The notes beneath the pieces are model-generated. The model had not been told where the DNA came from. It did not search any database and saw only the letters and a list, made by a program, of their open reading frames with translations. Made by a program: the position numbers and the translations under genes. From NCBI GenBank assembly GCA_947462495.1, contig CANHOY010000033.1:1-12699 (forward strand): a stretch of 12,699 nucleotides of DNA, read 5' to 3'. The stretch is from Bacteroidota bacterium. GTDB taxonomy: Bacteria; Bacteroidota; Bacteroidia; Chitinophagales; Chitinophagaceae. Within the stretch, counting starts at the first letter, position 1, and every line of letters starts with the position of its first letter. Positions 1 to 7,389 of this stretch are shown piece after piece.

Positions 1-698
1 ACTTTACGGCTCAATTCCTTAATGGTAATAGGATCCCCAATATGTTGCAATAAAAATTCACGAGCTTGATAAATACTTTCCTTACCTCTTTCATCTGCTA
101 AAAACTTACAAGTAAATACCACTTCTTTTTCTTCTACAATGCTTTCTACACTGTACACCAATAATTCGTGAATTTTAGCATTCACAAAAATATTTTCTAA
201 AGAACCGCTGTAACTATGATTTAATAAGGCATCTAAGGTTAAACGCTTTTTTATACTTAATGGAAAAGTTTTAGCAAAATTTTCGGTATGCTTAAATGCC
301 AACAACTCGTCTTTCTTATTGTTGGTTTTTACATTGTGTACAAACTGATGCAAAAATGTAGCAGTAAAATGAAATGAAAATACATCCACCGTTTTCATTG
401 GGCCCATACACTCAGCTGTAGGCAATTGATTGCAACCACCACAAACCTTGTTGTCACAGTATCTATTGCCTGAAATACAAAACCTTAATTCTAGGTAATT
501 TTCCTTGGGTTGATTGGCATTATAATGATAAACAAACATGCCCGTATCTTCCGCACCCCAAGCCGCTTGAGCCATATACCTTTTAATTTGGTATTGGGTA
601 GACCCAGGAATACGCTGTTCCTTGCTATATAGCAAAGCCATCCCATTAAATTCATGGGGGGTATTTACCTGCTTTAATAGCTCTTGAACTGCTGTCAT
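1..698 (-). CDS. AraC-family transcriptional regulator with N-terminal cysteine cluster (C-terminal end cut by window)
   Basis: Reading leftward from an ATG at 698 gives 232 stop-free residues, running off the window edge inside the DNA-binding domain. The last visible stretch (about residues 207-232, including QAREFLLQHIGDPITIKELS) is the typical entry into an AraC/XylS helix-turn-helix: a linker helix, then the first HTH helix. One more HTH and the C-terminus lie outside. Residues 1-200 form the sensor part. It contains C74, C81, C86, C89 and C97 (spacing CX6CX4CX2CX7C) and the stretch FSFHFTATFLHQF further on. This layout recalls PchR-like AraC proteins of Bacteroidota, which often control nearby transport or stress genes, but no target can be named from this window. 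It is divergent from gyrB across a 222-bp region. Family assignment is strong; the ligand is unknown. The cysteines suggest a metal, Fe-S or redox input, which is inference. Confidence 0.85.
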   Translation of the reverse strand, partial: MTAVQELLKQVNTPHEFNGMALLYSKEQRIPGSTQYQIKRYMAQAAWGAEDTGMFVYHYNANQPKENYLELRFCISGNRYCDNKVCGGCNQLPTAECMGPMKTVDVFSFHFTATFLHQFVHNVKTNNKKDELLAFKHTENFAKTFPLSIKKRLTLDALLNHSYSGSLENIFVNAKIHELLVYSVESIVEEKEVVFTCKFLADERGKESIYQAREFLLQHIGDPITIKELSRK

Positions 699-803
699 AA
701 ATACAAAATTAACACATTCAGCCTAAAGGAACTATTCGAGGCCAAAAGTTGACCAAAAAATGACTAAGAAAATAGCCCTTTTTTAGGCTAAAAAACTATG
801 CAC

Positions 804-816
804 AAAATGGCCAAAA
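804..816 (+). repeat. 13-bp repeat AAAATGGCCAAAA, copy 1 (upstream of gyrB)
   Basis: AAAATGGCCAAAA lies between the AraC-type gene and gyrB. An exact reverse-complement copy occurs at 2920-2932, just past the gyrB stop. The core TGGCCA is palindromic and is flanked by A tracts. The function is unknown. It may be a protein-binding site or a coincidence in A+T-rich DNA. Confidence 0.4.
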
Positions 817-866
817 TGGGGATAACTAAATAGGCCTCAAAACAGGCTTTAAACCCTTAATTTTCT

Positions 867-874
867 TAAGTTTG
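867..874 (+). promoter_or_regulatory. Candidate -7 promoter element for gyrB
   Basis: The sequence TAAGTTTG matches the Bacteroidota sigma-A -7 consensus TAnnTTTG. Transcription would begin a few bases downstream, near 879-881, leaving a leader of about 40 bases before the ATG at 921. No clear TTG-type -33 element sits at the expected distance upstream; only a TTTA is found near 848. The in-frame GTG at 876 would lie at or before the transcript start, which argues against it as the translation start. Confidence 0.45.
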
Positions 875-920
875 TGTGCATTCGGAATGCCTCGAAAAAC
901 AAACCAATTTTAACACATTT

Positions 921-2900
921 ATGTCCAACGATTTACAGTCCAACGAATCAGCAGAAAATAAGAATTACGGAGCCGACAGTATTCAGGTTTTAGAAGGCTT
1001 AGAAGCCGTTAGAAAAAGACCCGCCATGTATATTGGCGATGTGGGCTCTAAGGGTTTACACCACCTTGTATATGAGGTAGTTGACAACTCTATCGATGAG
1101 GCCTTAGCTGGCTATTGCTCTCATATTGAAGTAAATATTCACGAGGATAACTCAATTAGTGTGCAAGACAATGGTCGTGGAATTCCCACTGCCATGCATA
1201 CCAAAGAGAAACGTTCGGCCTTAGAAGTAGTAATGACTGTGCTACATGCGGGCGGTAAATTTGATAAAAATACCTACAAAGTATCGGGTGGTTTGCACGG
1301 TGTAGGGGTAAGTTGCGTGAATGCATTAAGTAAAAAATTATTGGTAACCGTAGAAAGAGAGGGCAAGATATTTGAACAAGAATATGCTATTGGTGCTCCT
1401 CAATATGCAGTTAGAGAAATTGGAACTAGTGAAAAAACAGGAACTCGTGTTCACTTCTGGCCCGACTTAACCATCTTTCAAGAATCAGTTTATAAAAGAG
1501 AAATTCTAGAAAGCCGTTTGCGTGAATTGTCTTATTTGAATAAAAGAATCAGCATCACCATTACCGATTTAAGAGAAAAAGACGAAACTGGAAATTTTTA
1601 TACTAAGAATTTTTACAGCGAAGGAGGTATTGTGGAGTTTGTTCAAATGCTAGATAAAAACGGAAATAGAAATCCAATTATCTCTCAACCCTTATATGTA
1701 GAAGGTTTAGACGAAGCCTCTAATGTAATGGTAGAAGTAGCTTTAACCTACAATGACGACTTTAAAGAAAATATTTTTTCTTACGTTAACAATATCAATA
1801 CCATTGAAGGTGGTACCCACGTTACTGGTTTTAGAACTGCACTAACTCGTGTGTTTAAAAGCTACGGTGATAAAGAAGGTTTATTTGAAAGAGCCAAAGT
1901 AACTGTAGAGGGAGATGATTTTAGAGAAGGCTTAAGTGCTATTATTTCTGTGAAAGTGCCCGAGCCTCAATTTGAAGGACAAACAAAAACGAAATTAGGA
2001 AATAGTGAAGTGAGTGGTGTAGTGCAAACTACCGTTTCTCGTGTATTAGAAGCTTACCTTGAAGAGAATCCGAAGGAAGCGAAGTATGTCATATCTAAAA
2101 TTATTTTGGCGGCCCAAGCGCGCGTAGCTGCGAAGAAAGCACGTGATATGGTGCAAAGAAAAACCGTACTTACTGGCGGTGGCTTACCAGGAAAATTAGC
2201 CGATTGTTCTGATAGAGATCCAGAAAGATGCGAATTGTATTTGGTCGAAGGAGATTCGGCAGGTGGAACAGCGAAGCAAGGTCGCGATAGAGGCTATCAA
2301 GCTATTTTACCATTGCGTGGTAAAATCTTGAACGTAGAAAAAGCCATGGAACATAAAATTTATGAGAATGAGGAGATTAGAAATATGTATACTGCCTTAG
2401 GTGTAACAGTTGGAACACCAGAAGATCCTAAAGCATTAAATATTACCAAGCTTCGTTATCATAAGTTAATCATCATGACCGATGCCGACGTGGATGGTTC
2501 GCACATTGCTACGCTAATTCTTACTTTCATTTTTAGATATATGACCGAGTTGGTGCAAAACGGATACGTTTACATTGCACAACCTCCTTTGTACTTAGTG
2601 AAAAGAGGTAAGGATCAAGAATATGCCTACAGCGAAGAGCAAAGAAAAGCTTTGGTGATTAAATTAGGCGCAGGTAAAGAAGATGCAGTAACCATTCAAC
2701 GTTACAAAGGTTTGGGTGAAATGAATGCAGACCAATTATGGGAAACCACCATGGATCCAGCCCGCAGAACCCTTAAACAAGTGACCATTGAAAGCGCTGC
2801 CGAAGCGGACCGAATCTTTAGCATGTTGATGGGGGACGACGTGGCGCCAAGGAGAGAATTCATAGAAACCCATGCCAAATACGCTAAAATTGACGCTTAA
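921..2900 (+). CDS. gyrB: DNA gyrase subunit B
   Basis: This is the ATPase subunit of DNA gyrase, the A2B2 type II topoisomerase that introduces negative supercoils. From ATG 921 the protein has 659 residues. The N-terminal GHKL ATPase shows E52 and N56, then D83 followed by NGRG, and the Q354-T355-K356 loop of the transducer domain. The C-terminal TOPRIM domain has EGDSAGG from E443, PLRGKILNVEKA, and the metal-binding DADVDGSH (521-528). The QRYKGLGEMN motif (593-602) follows and the protein ends with the short GyrB tail. It lacks the roughly 170-residue TOPRIM insertion of E. coli GyrB, as is usual outside Proteobacteria. An in-frame GTG at 876 would add 15 residues, but that extension is poor and overlaps the likely promoter, so 921 is preferred. 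ParE is the main alternative. Length, the HAGGKFDKNTYKVSGGLHGVG region and the general match to Bacteroidota gyrases favour GyrB. Confidence 0.95.
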   Translation: MSNDLQSNESAENKNYGADSIQVLEGLEAVRKRPAMYIGDVGSKGLHHLVYEVVDNSIDEALAGYCSHIEVNIHEDNSISVQDNGRGIPTAMHTKEKRSALEVVMTVLHAGGKFDKNTYKVSGGLHGVGVSCVNALSKKLLVTVEREGKIFEQEYAIGAPQYAVREIGTSEKTGTRVHFWPDLTIFQESVYKREILESRLRELSYLNKRISITITDLREKDETGNFYTKNFYSEGGIVEFVQMLDKNGNRNPIISQPLYVEGLDEASNVMVEVALTYNDDFKENIFSYVNNINTIEGGTHVTGFRTALTRVFKSYGDKEGLFERAKVTVEGDDFREGLSAIISVKVPEPQFEGQTKTKLGNSEVSGVVQTTVSRVLEAYLEENPKEAKYVISKIILAAQARVAAKKARDMVQRKTVLTGGGLPGKLADCSDRDPERCELYLVEGDSAGGTAKQGRDRGYQAILPLRGKILNVEKAMEHKIYENEEIRNMYTALGVTVGTPEDPKALNITKLRYHKLIIMTDADVDGSHIATLILTFIFRYMTELVQNGYVYIAQPPLYLVKRGKDQEYAYSEEQRKALVIKLGAGKEDAVTIQRYKGLGEMNADQLWETTMDPARRTLKQVTIESAAEADRIFSMLMGDDVAPRREFIETHAKYAKIDA

Positions 2901-2916
2901 GATCTAGATTTTATAC

Positions 2917-2943
2917 GATTTTTGGCCATTTTAACAAAAAATC
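2917..2943 (+). terminator. Weak A+T-rich hairpin after gyrB
   Basis: GATTTTTG (2917-2924) can pair with CAAAAAATC (2935-2943) with one bulged A, closing a 10-base loop. The stem is mostly A-T and has no clear T tract after it, so it is at best a weak or attenuating terminator between gyrB and the next gene. Its left arm and loop contain the second copy of the 13-bp repeat. Confidence 0.25.
2920..2932 (-). repeat. 13-bp repeat, inverted copy 2 (downstream of gyrB)
   Basis: TTTTGGCCATTTT is the exact reverse complement of the sequence at 804-816. The two copies bracket gyrB in inverted orientation. No function can be assigned from sequence. Confidence 0.4.
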
Positions 2944-3017
2944 AAGCCAATCCGTAAATGAATCCCAATAAATGACCTACTTTCAATTAGAAATATTCAC
3001 TTTAAAATTTATACAAA

Positions 3018-3224
3018 ATGGACACTTCAAAAATGATTAAAGCGTATTGCTTAAAAACAAAAGAAAAAAATGTACCAATGCATGACGCTGTCATCAGTAA
3101 AACTGCTAGAGGCGGTTATATGGCAGGTGGTAATGATGGTAAAGGAAATAAAATGGCTGCTATCCTTAGCGAAACAAATGCCCTTAAGGCAATCGCTGAT
3201 GGAGTTGCTAAAAAAGGATTCTAG
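3018..3224 (+). CDS. Small conserved-looking basic protein, possibly a zinc-ribbon relative without its cysteines
   Basis: This 68-residue protein has ten lysines in its first 45 residues and ends in IADGVAKKGF. It has no signal peptide and no membrane segment, so it is probably cytoplasmic. I do not recognise a characterised function. The opening KAYCLKTKEKNVPMHDAV and the later GKGNKMAAIL recall the DUF5679-type mini zinc ribbons, which have AYCVKC-K at the start and CPxCGTKMFRI at the end. Here only one cysteine (C11) is left and the second CxxC pair is missing. A second ATG at residue 6 (3033) would give a 63-residue form, and no Shine-Dalgarno site decides between them. It lies 117 bp after gyrB on the same strand and is followed by a strong terminator, so it is either the last gene of a gyrB transcript or has its own promoter. 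That it is a real gene is well supported by its amino-acid composition, its position and the terminator. Confidence 0.75.
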   Translation: MDTSKMIKAYCLKTKEKNVPMHDAVISKTARGGYMAGGNDGKGNKMAAILSETNALKAIADGVAKKGF

Positions 3225-3269
3225 TAAACTACGTTTACATTAGATTCTGAATAAAATTTCACTCTATTG

Positions 3270-3306
3270 AAAACCCTTTCCCGAGCAATCGGTGAGAGGG
3301 TTTTTT
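3270..3306 (+). terminator. Rho-independent terminator after the 68-residue gene
   Basis: AAAACCCTTTCCCGA (3270-3284) pairs with TCGGTGAGAGGGTTTT (3289-3304) through 15 pairs, with one bulged T and one T-G wobble. The loop is GCAA, a stable GNRA tetraloop, and the hairpin runs into TTTTTT (3301-3306). Read on the other strand the same hairpin is followed by TTTTC, so it may also stop mfd transcripts, whose coding region ends at 3348. Confidence 0.9.
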
Positions 3307-3347
3307 AGTTAGTCAAATAATAGAGATTTATTTATAGAATAGTGAAC

Positions 3348-6300
3348 TTACAACTGGGTGGCAAACACCCCTTGCTTTATTTTTTCTAAAAGTGCAAAGC
3401 ACTGTTCCATATTGTCAATATCCTTGATCACCAAGACAAAGCTTCGGCCCACTTGTTTGAAATGCGCTTTGTTCATGGCCGTTTGCGCATACGCTAATAA
3501 CTGTTTAAAAGTATTGCTCTCAAAATAAGGCGAGTCAGGCCTATTGATAAAAAAGCATCTTAGAGTTTCGTCTTTTAAAGTCATTTTTTCAAAACCCAAA
3601 GCAATGGCGATACGTCTACAACGTATCGTAATAAATAAATCATTCACCGAATTCGGTATCGGACCAAAACGATCGGCCAATTCAATTTCCATCAAAGCCA
3701 ACTCTTCGTCATTCTCCGTTTGATCCATTCTGGTATACAAGGAAAGTCGTTCTCCAATACTTTCCACATAGCTATCAGGTATCATAATTTCTAAATCCGT
3801 ATCAATCGTACAATCTTGTACAAAATCATCTTGCTTGCTAATTTCTTCTTCAAATAATTCTTTAAAGTCGGAGCGTTTTAATTCTCTTACTGCTTCGGCC
3901 AATATTCTCTGATACATTTCAAAACCAATTTCAGCCATAAAACCACTTTGCTCTCCGCCTAATAAATTTCCTGCCCCGCGTATGTCTAAATCGCGCATGG
4001 CAATTTGAAACCCGCTTCCCAACTCACTAAACTGCTCTAGGGTTTGTAATCTTTTTCTAGAATCATCAGGCAAAGTACTTATTGGTGGTGCCAATAAATA
4101 ACAGAAAGCTTTTTTATTGCTACGTCCTACCCTGCCTCTCAATTGGTGTAAATCGCTTAATCCAAATTGATGCGCATTGTTTACAATAATGGTATTCACA
4201 TTTGGTATGTCTACCCCGCTTTCTACAATATTAGTACACACCAACACATCATATCTTCTTTCAATAAAATCTAATATTTTTTCTTCTAGTTGATGCCCCT
4301 CTAATTGCCCGTGCGCATAACCTATGCTAATGTCTGGGCACAAGCGTTGAATCATGGCGCACATTTCTGCTAAACCTTGCACTCTGTTATGAATGAAAAA
4401 TACTTGTCCGCCTCTTTCGGTTTCAAAATAAATGGCTTCTCTAATGACATCTTCATTAAAAACTTGCACTTCCGTATGTATAGGTTGTCTATTGGCTGGA
4501 GCAGTATTAATAATACTTAAATCACGCGCGCCCATTAAACTAAAATGCAAAGTGCGAGGTATAGGTGTTGCCGTTAAGGTTAAACAATCCACATTGGTTC
4601 TTAAAGTTTTTAATTTTTCTTTATGCCCTACACCAAATTTTTGCTCTTCATCTATCACCATTAATCCAAGGTCTTTAAATAGAACTTCTTTTCCTAAAAT
4701 ACCATGGGTGCCTACCAATATATCTATCTTACCTTGTTTTACTTTTTCAATAGTTTCTTTTTTTTGCGCAGCCGATTTAAAACGATTTAAAAAATCTATG
4801 GTTACCGGAAAATCTTTTAATCGATCTGTAAAAGTTTTAAAGTGTTGGAAAGCTAAAATGGTAGTAGGGACCAAAACTGCCACCTGCTTTCCATCAATGG
4901 CCGCTTTGAAAGCTGCACGCACAGCCACTTCTGTCTTACCAAAGCCCACATCTCCACAAACCAATCTATCCATAGGCGCAGGCGCTTCCATGTCTTTTTT
5001 TACATCGGCGATGGCTTTGGCTTGATCTAAGGTTTCTTCATAAATAAAGGAAGCTTCTAATTCATGCACCATATAATTATCTGGAGAAAAAGCAAATCCA
5101 ATTTGAGCTTTTCTTTGAGCATATAATTTTATTAAATCAAATGCAATAGATTTTACCTTGGCTTTTGTTTTGTCTTTTAATTTTACCCACACATCCGACC
5201 CCAATTTATTTACTTTAGGAGGGGTTCCTTCCTTCCCTGTATATTTTGATATCTTATGCAGAGAATTAATATTCACATACAAAATATCACTGTCCTTGTA
5301 AATAATTCTTACTGCTTCCTGCCAACGTCCATTGACTTCAATTTTTTGTAACCCACTGTACACCCCTACTCCATGGTCAATATGAGTGACATAATCTCCA
5401 GGAAGCAAGTCTCTTAAGGTTCTTAGCGTAATGGCCTTGCTTTTACTATAGGCCTGTTTTACTTTGTACTTATGATACCGTTGGAAAATTTGGTGATCGG
5501 TATAACAAACAATTTTATGATCATGATCGATAAAGCCTTCATGTATATTTTTTACAATGGGTGTAAATTGTATTTCTGTTTTTAAGTCGGTAAAAATGGC
5601 ATGTAAGCGTTCCAACTGTTTAGCTTGTTCTGCAAAAATAAATAAGGCGTACCCTTTTTTCTCTAAGCCTTGTAAATTTTCAATGAGCATTTCAAACTTT
5701 CTATTGAAAGAAGGTTGCACCTGCGTATTAAATTCTATTTTTTCTTGTGTTAATTGCTGATGAAAACCCCATTCCAGTATAGATTTAGCCTCTAATTGTT
5801 GTTGAGTCTCCTCCACCCTTACAAAATCCAGCAACTCACTATGTCTTTTATGCGCATCCTGATCATCTAGCTTGTTGGCACTTGCATGATGTTCTATAAA
5901 ATCAGTTAAGGCCTCGTATTGATCATTTCCTCTTTGAGCAATTACATTCCAATCTTTTAACCAGATCAAAGTATCCTTTGGCATAAAGGTTAAAAGCGGA
6001 ATTTTTTGTGTGTCCTCAAATTGTGTGGTTACATTGGGTATAATATTTACTTGCAATAATTTTCTTTCACTCAATTGCGTGGCTGGATCGAACAACCTAA
6101 TGCTATCAACTTCTTCTCCAAAAAGTTCTACACGATAAGGCTGCTCATTACCAAAAGAATAAATATCAAAAATACCTCCTCTTAAGGCAAATTGTCCGGG
6201 CTCGTAAACAAAGTCGGTACGCTGAAACCCATAATTAATAAGGTTTTGCATTAATTCATTTAAATCAATACTATCATTGGTTTTTATTTGAATCATGTTT

Positions 6301-6743
6301 TGCTGCAAAGTATTAGGCATGATTACTTTTTCAAACAAAGCTTCCGGATAAGTAACAATTATTTTTTTATTTCCGCCCATAGAAATTTTAGTCAAGGCTT
6401 CTGTTCGAAGCATTACATGGGATGGATTTAACAAACTAAAATTTTGTGGCGTCTTATAAGAGGAAGGAAAATAAAACAAATCCATAGCTTCCGTTACGCT
6501 TTCTATGGAATTAAAAAAATAAGCGGCTTCTTCCGCATCATTTAAAACTATAACATGATTATAGTAATCTGTTTTAGCATTGTTGAAAATAGTTTGTAAA
6601 ACAAAAGCAGCTGCCGACCCATTTAAATTTTGTAAAAAGACTTGATAGGGCTTATTTTCTAGCTTGGACATAGCTATCCTGTCCACCAAATTATTTAGGA
6701 GGGGGGAATTGTGAAAACGCTCAAACAAAGATTGCTCATTCAT
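3348..6743 (-). CDS. mfd: Transcription-repair coupling factor Mfd
   Basis: Mfd pushes stalled RNA polymerase off damaged DNA and recruits UvrA for nucleotide excision repair. The protein has 1131 residues, close to the family's usual 1100-1170. The first 320 residues or so are the UvrB-like module with a degenerate nucleotide site (NLNGSAAAFV, near residues 40-50). It includes FVYEPGQFALRGGIFDIYSF, the part related to the UvrA-binding region of UvrB. The RNA-polymerase-interaction domain starts near residue 449 (GDYVTHIDHGVGVYSGL). The translocase follows, with Walker A GDVGFGKTE (597-605), DEEQ (698-701), TATPIPRTLHFSLMGARDLS and motif VI RGRVGR (869-874). The C-terminal regulatory domain contains DRFGPIPNSV. 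All key motifs are intact. It begins 30 bp after the stop of the lipoprotein gene, so the two probably share a transcript. The ATG at 6743 gives the expected N-terminus. Confidence 0.97.
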   Translation of the reverse strand: MNEQSLFERFHNSPLLNNLVDRIAMSKLENKPYQVFLQNLNGSAAAFVLQTIFNNAKTDYYNHVIVLNDAEEAAYFFNSIESVTEAMDLFYFPSSYKTPQNFSLLNPSHVMLRTEALTKISMGGNKKIIVTYPEALFEKVIMPNTLQQNMIQIKTNDSIDLNELMQNLINYGFQRTDFVYEPGQFALRGGIFDIYSFGNEQPYRVELFGEEVDSIRLFDPATQLSERKLLQVNIIPNVTTQFEDTQKIPLLTFMPKDTLIWLKDWNVIAQRGNDQYEALTDFIEHHASANKLDDQDAHKRHSELLDFVRVEETQQQLEAKSILEWGFHQQLTQEKIEFNTQVQPSFNRKFEMLIENLQGLEKKGYALFIFAEQAKQLERLHAIFTDLKTEIQFTPIVKNIHEGFIDHDHKIVCYTDHQIFQRYHKYKVKQAYSKSKAITLRTLRDLLPGDYVTHIDHGVGVYSGLQKIEVNGRWQEAVRIIYKDSDILYVNINSLHKISKYTGKEGTPPKVNKLGSDVWVKLKDKTKAKVKSIAFDLIKLYAQRKAQIGFAFSPDNYMVHELEASFIYEETLDQAKAIADVKKDMEAPAPMDRLVCGDVGFGKTEVAVRAAFKAAIDGKQVAVLVPTTILAFQHFKTFTDRLKDFPVTIDFLNRFKSAAQKKETIEKVKQGKIDILVGTHGILGKEVLFKDLGLMVIDEEQKFGVGHKEKLKTLRTNVDCLTLTATPIPRTLHFSLMGARDLSIINTAPANRQPIHTEVQVFNEDVIREAIYFETERGGQVFFIHNRVQGLAEMCAMIQRLCPDISIGYAHGQLEGHQLEEKILDFIERRYDVLVCTNIVESGVDIPNVNTIIVNNAHQFGLSDLHQLRGRVGRSNKKAFCYLLAPPISTLPDDSRKRLQTLEQFSELGSGFQIAMRDLDIRGAGNLLGGEQSGFMAEIGFEMYQRILAEAVRELKRSDFKELFEEEISKQDDFVQDCTIDTDLEIMIPDSYVESIGERLSLYTRMDQTENDEELALMEIELADRFGPIPNSVNDLFITIRCRRIAIALGFEKMTLKDETLRCFFINRPDSPYFESNTFKQLLAYAQTAMNKAHFKQVGRSFVLVIKDIDNMEQCFALLEKIKQGVFATQL

Positions 6744-6773
6744 ACATCAACAAAGCAAAGATACAAGCTGTAT

Positions 6774-7241
6774 TTAATAACTTGCTTTTTGATTTACGGT
6801 AATGTTCAAAAGAGCTGTCTTGTGGGGTTCTATATTAAAATAAGCCACTCCATTTAATCCTGAAAAATAGGGCACAAAAAAACCATTTTCATAACCCACT
6901 ACCATACTGTACTTTCCGGGCTTCATCACAATATAATAATGCCCTACCTTATCGGATACCACAGAATCAAGGGGCACCCCGTTAATTTTAGTACAAAATG
7001 AACCATTTTGATTTTCTAATTGTTGTATATAAAGTGGTGGATAGATATAAATTTTAGTAGTAAGCGGCAGCCCTTTGGAAGAAGCTTTCCCTTTACTAGG
7101 CATGGCATTCCCAATCAACTCCGTTATTTGTCCTTCCAAACCTGAAATAGTTTGTTTTTTTAAATTATGCTGGGGTCCAATGCAAGCCATTTGACTAAGT
7201 CCAAATAGTACCAAAAAAAATATGCGAAAATTGAAATTCAT
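6774..7241 (-). CDS. Predicted lipoprotein with a carboxypeptidase-regulatory-like beta-sandwich
   Basis: From the ATG at 7241 the product has 155 residues. It starts with a short lipoprotein-type signal: N-terminal MNFNFR, a hydrophobic stretch, then LSQMAC with the candidate lipidated cysteine C20. The lipobox is loose, because Q rather than L/V/I stands at -3, but Bacteroidota tolerate this. The mature part has GLEGQITELIGNAMPSKGK, then beta-rich sequence with DKVGHYYIVMKPGKYSMVV. This resembles the carboxypeptidase-regulatory-like lipoproteins of Bacteroidota, whose members share a G-N-x-M-P segment and a G(x)Y/F-x-V-x-L-x-PG-x-Y segment. Such folds are structural or binding modules, not enzymes. 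A TTG at 7283 would add 14 polar residues in front of the signal and is rejected. An AGGAGG abuts the ATG with no spacer and so cannot serve as a normal ribosome site. The gene precedes mfd by 30 bp; no functional link to repair is evident. Confidence 0.75.
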   Translation of the reverse strand: MNFNFRIFFLVLFGLSQMACIGPQHNLKKQTISGLEGQITELIGNAMPSKGKASSKGLPLTTKIYIYPPLYIQQLENQNGSFCTKINGVPLDSVVSDKVGHYYIVMKPGKYSMVVGYENGFFVPYFSGLNGVAYFNIEPHKTALLNITVNQKASY

Positions 7242-7389
7242 CCTCCTGTAGATTTCCTTAAAATTACATGAATAAATTCTCAATTATCCCATTATCTATC
7301 AGGTTTTATAGTGGTTATATTAGAAATATGGGGAATTCATTGTAATTTTATAAAGCCTTATTTCAGGTGGTACAATACTTTTCTTCTCA

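Larger units (their letters stand above)
699..920. promoter_or_regulatory. Divergent intergenic region between the AraC-type gene and gyrB
   Basis: This 222-bp region must hold the start signals for both flanking genes. It is rich in short repeats. AGCCTAAA (720-727) and TTTAGGCT (782-789) form a perfect 8-bp inverted pair. GAGGCC (738-743) and GGCCTC (833-838) form another. CAAAATGG occurs in tandem at 803-810 and 812-819 with a 9-bp period. GGCCAAAA occurs at 740-747 and 809-816. On the minus strand TAATTTTG (711 to 704) fits the Bacteroidota -7 consensus TAnnTTTG and would put the regulator's transcript start at or very near its ATG. No matching -33 element is evident for it. A small hairpin (773-777 pairing with 786-790) is also present. 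Regulator binding here is inference only. Confidence 0.4.

Noticed and set aside
773..790. TAGCC/GGCTA hairpin as a terminator
   Set aside because: It has only five pairs, lies upstream of both divergent starts and has no gene reading into it. It is treated as part of the control region.
876..920. GTG at 876 as the gyrB start
   Set aside because: The extra 15 residues have no resemblance to GyrB N-termini, and the likely -7 promoter element ends two bases before it.
921..2900. ParE (topoisomerase IV subunit B) instead of GyrB
   Set aside because: Length and the motif set fit the gyrase subunit of Bacteroidota better. A tree with both paralogues would settle it.
4432..5025. 197-codon open frame on the plus strand inside mfd
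   Set aside because: It lies antisense to the helicase core of mfd, which carries all conserved motifs. Its own product is cysteine/serine/lysine-rich with no recognisable domain, typical of a shadow frame.
5557..5760. 67-codon plus-strand open frame inside mfd
   Set aside because: Antisense to a well-supported gene, with no domain and no start signal.
7242..7247. AGGAGG directly before the lipoprotein ATG as a Shine-Dalgarno site
   Set aside because: It has no spacer to the ATG, no other in-frame start lies at a workable distance, and Bacteroidota rarely rely on such sites.
7242..7283. TTG at 7283 as the lipoprotein start
   Set aside because: It would put 14 polar residues ahead of the signal peptide; the ATG at 7241 gives a normal lipoprotein signal.
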